Of a stretch of 64,000 nt of DNA, positions 42,567 through 52,345 are shown piece after piece. The notes beneath the pieces were generated by a model. That model made no database searches and had not been told where the DNA came from. It worked only from the letters and a program-made list of their open reading frames with translations. The position numbers were made by a program, and so were the translations under genes. Position 1 is the stretch's first letter, and the number at the start of each line of letters is the position of its first letter. The stretch is from Agarophyton chilense (lineage: Eukaryota; Rhodophyta; Florideophyceae; Gracilariales; Gracilariaceae), in assembly GCA_030374765.1 (NCBI GenBank), contig JARGXX010000115.1, positions 1,116,001 through 1,180,000 on the forward strand, in the 5' to 3' direction.

Positions 42567-42764
42567 TCAAACGCACGGTCGACGGGAAGAAGATACTGAG
42601 AGCACTAGGGCGGAAGGACTTGCGGAGCGCTCAGCATGGTTATAAAGCAGAAACTCAGGACCAGCGGCGCGCGTACAGCATGCCGCCACCGCCAAGAATG
42701 CAGTTACGCCCAACAGCGCCACACAATCACGGCGCCCATATTCAACGGCCGCGCCGCACCGCAA
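42567..42764 (-). other. In-frame upstream ORF with signal-peptide-like segment
   Basis: 65 codons in the same phase as the copper transporter and directly upstream, ended by TGA at 42567-42569. It starts MRCGAAVEYGRRD followed by a hydrophobic run. GT at 42619 to AG at 42566 (minus strand) would be a 54-nt, frame-preserving intron removing the stop, but the donor GTCCTTC is weak next to the GTATGC and GTAAGC donors elsewhere in this window. Confidence 0.35.
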
Positions 42765-42917
42765 CGCATTTCATCGCCAAGGTTGCGCGCAGCGCCCGAC
42801 GAGCAGCGCCGCCGCTCGCGCGATGCATCGGGAAGGTGGTGCGAAGCGGCCGCGCTTGCAATGCACCGTGCCGATTGTGCAAGGTGCCAACTGCGGCGCA
42901 CACATGCATGAGGTGCC

Positions 42918-42996
42918 CACGTGTCTTTCGTTGTCAGCTTTGCCACGTGGGGTGAGTGTTCCACGTCTGCCCTTTCGTTGTCAGTGGTGACACGTG
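42918..42996. promoter_or_regulatory. Repeated CACGTG (G-box) cluster
   Basis: Three CACGTG palindromes at 42918, 42944 and 42991 sit in an imperfect 47-bp repeat (TTTCGTTGTCAG at 42926 and 42973). They lie about 430 bp upstream of the copper transporter ATG and 750 bp upstream of the Cys-rich gene. CACGTG is the binding core of bHLH and bZIP factors; which gene it serves is unknown. Confidence 0.5.
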
Positions 42997-43616
42997 GGTG
43001 AATTGTCCACGGCTGCCACGTTGTACACGGGATGAGTGAACAGCCGTAAACAAGTGCAACTGGAGGAATGCAAGTCAACAACGGGCGTCAACTGCTATGG
43101 CTGCGCCGTTTACGAACCAGTCATAGTGTTTACATGGCTCGATCGTGTACAGTGCACGGTCATCATGTCACGCTCTTCGAAGGCCTTCTCACTGGCTACG
43201 TATGTCGCACATAATGACACGCCCGATGCACAATGTCTCGCATTAACTGACAGTCAAGGAGCCAGCGCATTGCTCTAACACCTCCTTGCCATTAATGCCG
43301 CGCGAAAGACGCAACATGCCGCAGCAGCTTGTCCCGGTCGTCATCAATTTAAGTATCAACTTTCCAGCAGCGACTGCTTCGCTGCTGGCATGCCCGCTGC
43401 TCTGCCGTGGAACGTGGCTGCTTTCTCTGCATTCCGTCTGTGCAGTCCTCCGTGCCCGCCACCTCGCGCTCCGCTTCAAACCCGAACAACGCCCAACACA
43501 TTTGGCGCGCGTATCGCCCTCAACTAATAACAAAAATGTGCATTCTTCCTCAACCTTGTGGCGCTCAATCCATCATTAGTTCAACTTGGGACCGTTCGCA
43601 AATCTATTCTTTCTCC

Positions 43617-43624
43617 ATATAAAG
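43617..43624 (+). promoter_or_regulatory. Probable TATA box of the Cys-rich gene
   Basis: ATATAAAG lies about 120 bp upstream of the ATG at 43743, followed by a C/T-rich leader. Confidence 0.5.
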
Positions 43625-43742
43625 TCGTGTATCGCCGCCATTGCGGTCCTTCCATCCCTCACTCATCCTCCAGCACCTCAACGTCCTCACAATCTTCCAG
43701 GCCCACCCTTGCCAACGTCACTCGTAACATACACCATTCACA

Positions 43743-44111
43743 ATGTCTCTCATCAGTAAAACTTTGCTGCTCACCCTGGTCGCCACGCTGTCGCTCACCA
43801 TCTGCACCGCCTCACCGCTCCCCACCTGCCCCTGTCGCGAGGAGCAGACGCAGAAGGTGTCCATCTGTGCGCGTCCACTTGGAGATCCGTCCTGGTGTGC
43901 CTTCCATATTTGCGCCCCTTCCTTCGAATGTATCGACCTAGCCTGGTCCACTCACACCTGCGTTCGCACAAGTACTGTTGGTACCTATCAATGCCTCTTG
44001 TCTGAATCTGGTATGGTTGTGAAACCGCGCCCGCATGAGGACACTCGCTGCAAGTGTGAGCACCTGGCAGACCGCATTGTGCACCATGTCACGCCCATTG
44101 TCACCAACTGA
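43743..44111 (+). CDS. Small secreted cysteine-rich protein, unknown function
   Basis: 122 residues. The N-terminus is a clear signal peptide (Lys6 then a hydrophobic core to about residue 22, cleavage likely near TAS-PLP). The mature chain of about 98 residues has eleven cysteines, including CPC near the start and CKC near the end, implying a disulfide-bonded extracellular or wall protein. The start fits: ATG 43743 follows a TATA-like box and a C-rich leader (CATTCACA). An AATAAA-like signal lies at about 44274. I recognise no family. The gene lies on the edge of the gene island, next to AT-rich transposon DNA, and faces away from the copper transporter. Confidence 0.6.
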   Translation: MSLISKTLLLTLVATLSLTICTASPLPTCPCREEQTQKVSICARPLGDPSWCAFHICAPSFECIDLAWSTHTCVRTSTVGTYQCLLSESGMVVKPRPHEDTRCKCEHLADRIVHHVTPIVTN

Positions 44112-45625
44112 AGTATCGCTCTATCTGACGCTTAAACCGCACGCTTCGAACGCTCTGGGAAGATATTGTAACTTACTTGTGCACCTATAGTTCCGTTTTT
44201 CCCTAATCGTAACAGCGCTTGCCGAAGACGAAGTGCGTGTAACGTCGACTAGCACAAATTGCTTCCATCTGTCAATAAACTAAGTGCCTGGATTTGTCTG
44301 GCATACGGCACATCATTTCATTGCCTACAATGCTCCAAAGCGGTGTAGACTCATCACGCCTCAAATGCTTGCCACAACCTACCCTGCTCGCTTTTTTTTA
44401 TCGCTCAACAATCTTTATTAGTTACGTATAATACTGTACACACGTTCTCACTAAACCAACAATCCCGTGAACAATATACACGTGTGTAATACGTCGTGCA
44501 AGAGATGACACAATCACGTGATATTTTGCACGAGATAGTTCTTGGTCACTGACGTTCGCTAGGCTAGGCTGAGTTAGCGGTAGGATTTCTGCCAGTCAGT
44601 GCACAACACTCCCCCTAAACACATACTATCGCACACGAACCTTATTCTCTCAGTCAAGCGAACCTTGTTGTCGCATCTTGTTGTCGATTGCGTCCTTTCT
44701 GCACCTCTGCAGCGAGGCTTCCGAATGAATACAGTCCAAAAGAGAGGACTTGCCTAGTTCAGTCGGACGAAAGAAGCACGTCCGATTTTCCATTGGCGGA
44801 GAGGGTAACTTATCCTTAGTTCCTTGAATTTCTCATTTCTATCCCTTGGGCGTGTTATCTTCATCGTGTACTATCAAGGGCTAATACAATGATAAGAGTT
44901 GCTTCTGATTACATGCCCAGGATGATTACACATCAAATGATCTATCACATCGGATGATGTGAAAAGGTACTCGTAGGAAAGAAACTTAGTTGAAACAACT
45001 TGTTCTCATTTCCTACGACTTTGAAAATCTATCGAAATAGGCGTTTTCGGTTGTAATTTTTGCTGAAAAGGGGCAAAGATAGACTATGATCGAGGACAAC
45101 ACTGTGCATTGCCAACTGTGACTCGATCAAAGTACTACTTAAAAGACGCTAAGATGCAACAATAAATTATGTCATTTTTGCAAGTTGCCAAACCTGGCAC
45201 TTCCGTCTTCTTCAATAGCTGGTTTTCTGTTCGGCCGCCGTAGAAGCTATGGTACAGTGTGCAAAATTCAATTAAATCCACCCTTACGTTTGCTAATGCA
45301 CGCCACATCTTTCGTGTTTCCTTCAAACAAATCTCTTGCAACGTTTAACATAAACAAATAAAACACTTCAGACACCATTAATAAAGTTTTCCTACTTACC
45401 TAAAATATACAATCCGTCAGTATTGGCCGAATTCTGATTCTATTTGGTAAACTGTATTTTTGGGGCTGCTCGCATCTATTACAAAACCACAAAATCTGCG
45501 GCGCCATGAGCACTGTAGTTACCACTGCCCCTGCATCGCTGTCGAAGTCTTGCGACACAACAGCGCCACACTCATCTTCTCTCGTAGATTGCAAGCTACA
45601 GTTTTTTTTCTTAAGCTACCATGTA
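44112..45625. other. Intergenic, no gene supported
   Basis: Contains the probable 3' UTR of the Cys-rich gene to about 44280. The minus ORFs at 45135-45341 and 45400-45594 have no domain. An AT-rich gradient leads into the Tc1 elements. Confidence 0.4.
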
Positions 45626-46910
45626 AAGTCTGTTTCAAAATCATATCCCTCGCGCAAAATTTCCACAAATCGACGTTTTGGCTACAGTTAAACTAACAAA
45701 ATCAGTGTGAAAAAATTTTCAAGTAAAAAATCTGTTTCAAAAACATAACCTTTATTGCATCCTTTTTATTCTAACACGAGTTGAGAAGTTTATTTTTGCT
45801 CCTCTAGCCTGTATAACACTTATACAACGCTTTGGCATTGATTCTATAAAAGAATTGATAGCATTACAGTCAGTCTTTGATACAATTTTTTAGATCAAAA
45901 AATGTATCAAATTGCCTTCCTTGCCCATAAACCATTCTAGCCAACATTCTCCATATGTTTTTGATAGGGTTAAGGTCAAAAGAGCGTGCAGGCCATTCCA
46001 TAACGGACATATTCAGAATATTGAACCACTGTTTCATAGAATTGGACTTATGCACAGGTGCATTATTTTGCTGAAAAATGAATTCTTTTCCGTGCATACA
46101 GTATGTAAAAGGTGAAAGATAATTATATAGAACCGCAGCATACTTATCAGAGTTCATTTTAGTTTCAAAAAAGCCATATCAGTTGCTCTTTTCGTTGATA
46201 TTCCAGCCCAAACTATTACTGATGCGCATCCTGAATGCCTGGTCACAAATTCTTTCTTTTCATTTCGTAGATCATGCCAATAAAATATATAGCAATCTGG
46301 ACCATCAAGGTTAAACTTTTTTTCGTCGGAAAAGATAACTTTACTCCATTCTGTTTTCCGATAAGCCTTTTGAGCACACCATTCAACTCGATTTTTTTGT
46401 TATTATCTTTTAAAAAAAAGTTTTCCTCATTTTTGTGTACTTGAGCAAATTTTGACGGTTGACTTCACGTCATATTGTAGATCTTGATAGAGGTAAATTT
46501 AGATTTTTGACAATTCTTCCGCAAGATGAAATGTTACAGCATAGTTATCGCGTACTTACACGCTTATCAGCCGGAGATAGTGACGTGGGACGGCCGGTTG
46601 AACGCTTTTTTCCGTATGTAGTGGGGTTTTTGATGAAGTTGCTGATTGTTTTTGGACTGCGCTTGAGTTTTCGGGCTGTATCTGCTGGAATCATACCCTG
46701 AACTACTTATTATATGATTTCCAGTTGTTCAGAGCGTGTCAGAGATGCGCCAGGAGCAATAATAGAGCTAATGATTTTATAAATGATATACTTTTGAAAC
46801 AGTGTTATTGACTTAGTGGTTTTTATTTTTTGTAAAATGTGCTCTACAGTACGGGAAATGCCTTTTTGGCGCAGTTTTCGTAAAGGGATATGTTTTTGAA
46901 ACGCACTTTA
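45624..46910 (-). mobile_element. Tc1-like transposon with IR/DR ends
   Basis: 1283 bp (45626-46908) flanked by TA on both sides. The left end reads AAGTCTGTTTCAAAATCATA and the right end in reverse AAGTGCGTTTCAAAAACATA. A second copy of the motif lies about 100 bp inside each end (TCTGTTTCAAAAACATA at 45731; reverse CTGTTTCAAAAGTATAT near 46792-46808). Two direct repeats within each inverted repeat is the IR/DR arrangement known from Sleeping Beauty-type Tc1 elements. Confidence 0.8.
45800..46725 (-). pseudogene. Tc1/mariner transposase, inactivated
   Basis: The minus strand encodes, in order, the Tc1 helix-turn-helix (IPADTARKLKRSPKTISNF, then STGRPTSLSPADKRV), the first catalytic block (VIFSDEKKFNLDGPD, Asp present), WAGIST, then after a frame change in a T run MNSDKYAAVLYNYL, FQQNNAPVH (Asp of QDNAPxH replaced by Asn) and DLNPIKNIW (Glu of DLNPIEN replaced by Lys). 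Two of three catalytic acids are lost, and stops or frame changes occur in the middle and N-terminal regions. It would excise and insert at TA if repaired by evolution; as it stands it is dead. Confidence 0.85.
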
Positions 46911-47045
46911 TGTCGTCTTGGGCTTTTCAATAGGCCTTTGAACTTGCGCAAAGGTCTGTAACTAAACCCAAAAGCTTCAGCGAATTTCCAACATTGATTT
47001 AGAGCCACACTAAAACTTCTTGTCGGTTTCTGGGTCAAATTGTCG

Positions 47046-49231
47046 TACAGTGCGTTTCAAAAACATATCCCTTCTTCGAATCGGGCCAAAAATGTTTTCT
47101 GTACTGTAAAGCCAATTTTTCACCGAATGAAACCTTTTGAAGTGCGAAACCTTGTTTCTTAAACTTATTCTTTATACGATATAGAGTTTCATTATGACTT
47201 GTGTAACGCTTATGTCTCGCCAAAAATATATGAAAATTATTAGATTGGACCACAAAGGCATGATCTCAACTTCTATAGCGCAAAATCAAATAAAAATCCC
47301 AAAAAAGACTTAATATAAAACAATCTGTTTGGTATGATTTCAAGCAATGTTTCAGCCATAACGCATTTTTTCTAACCCAAAAACGCGTGGAAGAAAAAGT
47401 TATCTTTTCTGTGATACGTCATCGTGAAAGAATACTTGCAAAAATACTGTATTTGAATGTAAAATGTTCTAAAATATGACGCAACTTAAAAAAGTCAAAA
47501 TCGGGTAAACCATACAACAACATCAAACCATTCTTTTTAAAAATGTACCATAAACGCAACCGTGCCATTTGTTTCTCAGAAAAGACTCATTAAAAAAGAG
47601 TATGAAGAAGATATGTGTTTAGACCAAAAAATGTGAATAAGGACAGACCAGGTTTCTACTGCTTATATTAGCACGATTATTTCAAAACAAATTTAAGCTT
47701 TGTAAGAACTTTCATTGGTTTAAAATCTGAGATGATTTTAGATGACATAACTAAAGAAACACCAACTAGAATGAAGATTTTTAAAGCTGTTGTAACTAAA
47801 TCACGTTATGATAATGTGTTAAAAAGATATGGGATACCGTATTCCTTTTAGCAGTATGAAGCGCTTGTAAAAAAGTAAAATGTTAAGAAACAGTATATGA
47901 ATGGTTTAAATAGGACTGATACGGATGTCCCATGACGAATTTTTGATGTAAACATTAATAAAAACACGTATGGAGTGCTATATTAGAAGATTTATGTGCA
48001 TATTTTGTAGAGCAACGCCCAGTCAGGGGATACTTGAAGATGCAACTCATAGAATGAGGATTGAACCCTCCGAGGGTTATGAGTATGATCCCCTCTAAGG
48101 TGTGCTGAGGTGGCACTGTTTTCCGGTTATATTTCGCCTATAAGGGAAAACTCGGATGGCCCATGGTTGGATTGGCCCCGTGATACACGTGGCTTAGTTT
48201 TGGCACCGATTTTAGGATATTTGTAGAACGTTGGACTTTTGGGCCCTGACAGTTGGATCTCCACGTGTATGGCCCTGAGCAGGTGTGCACTACTGTAGAG
48301 TTTAGTTAGTGGGCCCTACTTAGGGAGATGAGATCTGACAGTCCGAAGCTCAGAGTAAATGGTAACCAAGGTTGGTCTTCGATACCTTTAGAGGTTCTTC
48401 GTCGCCATCGTTTCGGCCTTACAACCCGGAACGGGCTCTGGTTAGCAACGCCTGCGTAGCGACACGACTCCACTTGGAGAGTGCCCACGTTTGGGTTCCG
48501 TGCAACCACCCCCTTGGGACCGCTCAGACGACCTGCGTGCACGATACCCCGTGGGGGTTCTGCTTACTTGTTGCGTGCTTTTTGTGTTTCCTTTCGAGGA
48601 CAGGTTTTCGCCCCTGTATTGGGTTTCTTTTGTTGTTTCGCCCCTTTTCTGGTTCTCGGATCCGGTGCCTGTTAGTGCCCGACCCTCGCCCCGTTTTTCC
48701 TCTTCGCCGGATTTTCCCCCATTTTGTGGGATACCCATACCCATTCCCGATCCAACGGTTTCTACCCCTCACCTCCGTCGGTACTGCCGGAATCCCCCGT
48801 GGGAGTTACACCCCACACTACGGGTGGAACGGAGGGCTCTGTCTCTGAGTCTGCCTCCCCCAGGGAGCAAGGCTTCGAACACCTTGAGAGCACTTCCCGT
48901 CGCCGGGTTTTGCTCCACATATTTAACAGTTCAGTACAGTTTTTCATTCGAAAATTTGTATCACAAGATACGGTGACAAACTTATCTCTAATTTAAATCA
49001 TTCTTTTATTAAATAACTGATAAGACACTCTTTTTGTGTCATAAGGGTGAAAGAAGCGAAAACTAACTACTGAAAGCGCATTATAGAAAATATGTCTGAC
49101 AAAAGAATATATTTTTAAAACAGTATTTTGAGTTGATGTTTTTCATGTGTTTTTTTTATTGAGTGTAATTTAGTCGGAAAGGCAATTCACGAAATCTTTG
49201 TGCAAGGGATATGTTTTTAAAACAGACTTCA
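47046..49231. mobile_element. Second Tc1-like copy, split by a solo LTR
   Basis: The left end after TA (47046-47047) reads CAGTGCGTTTCAAAAACATA; the right end at about 49205-49229 read in reverse gives AAGTCTGTTTTAAAAACATA. A second motif lies about 100 bp inside the right end (near 49104-49126). Subtracting the inserted LTR and its duplicated 5 bp (919 bp) leaves about 1.26 kb, nearly the length of the neighbouring 1283-bp copy. The right TA is CA. No transposase motif is readable inside; short frames at 47700-47850 are unidentified. Confidence 0.6.
48001..48924 (+). repeat. Solo LTR of element 1 family, TATTT target duplications
   Basis: LTR 48006-48919 (914 bp), TGTAGAGCA to TGCTCCACA, closely matching 8958-9880 along its whole length. 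Flanked by TATTT at 48001-48005 and 48920-48924, so it arose by recombination between the LTRs of a full insertion at this site. Confidence 0.97.
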
Positions 49232-50025
49232 TTCTGCTTGCCGCAACTTTTTTCTAATGTCTCGAAGGTTTATGAACCCTCTTTCTTGCCCTACAGCTTA
49301 ATATTGATCAAATTTGTAATTCGAAAAACACAATGAAATGCAATAAATTAGATTTGCAAAGAAAACAGAGCCCTCGACGTCAAATAAACCAAATCGTGAG
49401 TTCTTCATGATAACTCTGTGTCGTATAGTTGCAGAAGGTCTGACCTTTGTGGTTGTCAATATACTACACTGACTTTGTAGGTGATGGATGCGAGGGATCA
49501 TCGGCCATGCAGCTCCGGGCGAGCTACCATCTAGGTCTTGTCAGCCACGTGTAGTGTTGACATGTACATTCTGGTTGAGTAACTGTTAGTAATAGTAATT
49601 GCAATTATATGTATTTTAGTACAGTAGTTGAGTGGCCACCTGGCACTATAGCCAGTGCTGGCCAGGTCTCTGACACTAGGTCAGAGACCGTGCCTTGCTG
49701 GCACCTCCCGGGTCATCTGGAGAGTGCAATCCACTGCATATAGGGAACTGCACCTCCCCCATCCTTATCTGATAAAGACAGGCATCACTTGGGTCACGAC
49801 TATACCTTTTGGTTCATTGTTTCTCAACTACCACACAGGCTTTCCCGCGCGTCGACGTCTACCATCGTTCACCTACACGGTATAGGCTAGTTGCCCCGCC
49901 GTTTGGCCCTGGGGGTTTTCACGGTGCCCTGTTACCATCCAGGTTTACTACGTCTACCTTCTAATCTTGAGCGTCACCACGCTCCCTACAGTTGAGCTTC
50001 ACTACGCTCCCGAGACAAGACAGTA
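49230..50025. repeat. Intergenic; candidate solo LTR 49550-49976
   Basis: A segment from TGTAGTGTTG (49550) to GAGCGTCA (49976) is flanked by CCACG at 49545-49549 and 49977-49981. Its composition changes sharply against the AT-rich surroundings. The ends are not good inverted repeats and CCACG-like words recur nearby, so this is tentative. Confidence 0.3.
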
Positions 50026-50500
50026 TCACACCCCAGAAGTGATTGTACGACATTTTGTATCAGTAAACTGCCTTACATTTTCGTAGCCTGCACGGGATAT
50101 AACTCCCCATACATTCTCGATCGAGTTCAAATCAGGGCTGTATGCAGGCCACTTTATTACATCAATATTTAAACCATTCTTCTGCATATTTATAGCGATG
50201 TATAGCAACAGTTTCCTGCTGAAAATTCGAACTCATTTCGTAAACGCTTGAAGAGAGTGGTAACAAATAGTTTTTTGAAGAATTGAAATTATCTATATAA
50301 TCTTATTTTCGAATGATATATCTAAGTAACTGTTTACGTCTTCGCAAAATGTACCCCAAAACACATCTAATTCTTTTTTGGTCTATCCCCAAAACAAGAA
50401 TTTTTATTCGTTTCGTTAATCGTTCCAAAATTAGTGATACTTATCAAAACCATCCACGTTGAATTTTCTTATCAGAACAAATAACCTAAGACTATTGTGC
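50026..50500 (-). pseudogene. Tc1/mariner transposase relic, different copy
   Basis: Reading leftward: KFNVDGFDKYH with FWND (first-Asp block region, near 50430-50470), then FQQETVAIH near 50220 (normally QDNAPxH, so the second Asp is lost) and [16 protein letters not shown] at about 50080-50140, where the Glu is kept. It is split by stops and a frameshift. Diverged from the relic at 45800-46725. Ends not found; AT-rich DNA to about 51000 may belong to it. Confidence 0.7.
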
Positions 50501-52129
50501 TATGTAAAACCCGTGTATTTTTGTGCCTACTCAAGTATTTTTTAAAAAAGTCTTGACATCAATTTTCGTGCGTATTTTCTTCATATACTTAACAGTTGTA
50601 AGTATATTGAATTACTGTTGCACAGGTTGATTTCACATAGCTTAAATGTGATTGTTATAGTTAAGATGTAAAAATCTGTTTCTTTGCACTTTCACAAAAA
50701 AAGAAGAAGGTAAATTTTTTGGCACCTTACAATCATTTTCCGTTTTATAGTTCTTTCTGTATTTTATTTTATTCTTTAGATGAGCTGCGACGATTTTTTG
50801 GCTTCGATTTGTTTTTTTAGCAAATTTGTTGAAACAAAAGTTTTTTTTAACAACGAGAAATGCTACTCTACACCTTTTATGCTGTTTAAAGAACTACAAT
50901 TGTAAAACAAACATACATAATGTGCATTGAATTAGTTTAATTTGTCTATTGATAAAACTTTTGATAACAGCGGTCATAAAAATCTTTTAATTCTAATTTC
51001 GTGGTTTAAGTAATCGTTTCTCATTTACCAGAGTAAAAACCCAATCGTTTGGTTTCTTTTTGTTCCCTTTTGTTTTTATAAAGTTGTGAGACGACCGAGG
51101 CTGTCGCTTATGATTACACAGGGCGAGATATGGGGTTCGAAGACGGAGGCAAGAAACAAGTTCAGGAATCAAGTTGCCTGCGCGTTCGTCACTGCTCCCG
51201 TGATAACTTTATTGCTTCAGGACTTGTTTGCTCCGTCCTCTTATACATGCTTCTCCGAGTCTTTTCGCTTCGGACGCGCTTGAATTGCATTATGTTCGTG
51301 ACCTTTGCAGTTAAAACGCGCCCATTTAAGCTGTTACCGCAGTTGCATTATGCTCTTTCAGTCGTTGCGCGCGTGCTGAATCTAAGCATTGTATTTTCTG
51401 TATTGTTGATGTCGTATCGCTACGTGCAACATCAGTTCTTGCACTCCAGTCGCGTCCGTGGTAGTTTACCTCACCTCTGAGTGTCTTACTTCCTTACAAC
51501 AGTACAGTATTGTATGGCTAGATATCACTTTATAAAGCTAGAAATGGACCCAAATAGTTTAAAAACAAATGTATAGTTTATTCTACTTTCGCTCACTGTA
51601 TTTTGTGGGCTTAAATTGAACTAATTTTGACTATCGATAGTTTGTCAGCTTGCATTTTTCTAAATATTTTTAATGTGGCTTTGAAAATCCGTAGTCTGTT
51701 TTATAAACGCACTGTTTTTATATTTTTTCACATCATTGTAGTCTTTGTATGTTGATTAAATCATTCATTAGGATAAAAGACTCAATTTACAGCTGTTGGG
51801 AGCATCTCTACCGTTTTTATTCGCCATTTTTGTACTAAGCTGTTTTGTCTTTAATTGAGTAGCTTTAGGGTCAATAACGATTTCAATACTATATAACTGA
51901 CACTTCTGCAAGACGCAATCCCCCATTCAGTTTTTATCTGTTCAAAAAGAGTACTTGATCTTTACCATGAACGTTTTGCAATAAAAATACTCTAGCGATG
52001 ACGAAAACGTTTTTTAACTTATCGCAACATGTATATTGTCTGAGACTGGAACAAGCGACAAAAAAACCTCACAAAGAGGTTCAATACAAGTAAAACTTCC
52101 GCGCATTTTACGTTATTTTGATAGCGCGA
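50501..52129. other. AT-rich intergenic, nothing supported
   Basis: Very AT-rich to about 51050, then an ordinary stretch. The ORF 51130-51480 is hydrophobic but has no recognisable domain or start context. Confidence 0.4.
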
Positions 52130-52345
52130 CTCAACGAATCTACTAGAACTACTTCTTCGTGGACGCTAAATATTACCAACAAGCATTCCAAAGACGCTTT
52201 CGAATGCCAAGAGCTGTTTTCGATCCAATATATACGGCGGTGGTAGGAAAAGATGTGTTTGCTCGAAGAATTGGCGCAGCGTGCAGGCAAGGAATTCATT
52301 TTATGCAGCGTATAACTGCAGCACTACAAATTTTGGTCTATTGAG
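52130..52345 (+). pseudogene. Harbinger-type transposase N-terminal fragment
   Basis: The frame from 52159 reads YYQQAFQRRFRMPRAVFDPI then QGIHFMQRITAALQILVY. This matches the N-terminal segment of Harbinger/HARBI1-like transposases (F-RRFRMPR-VF followed by K/R-TAAL-LAY). The frame stops immediately after; no catalytic core found downstream. Confidence 0.5.
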
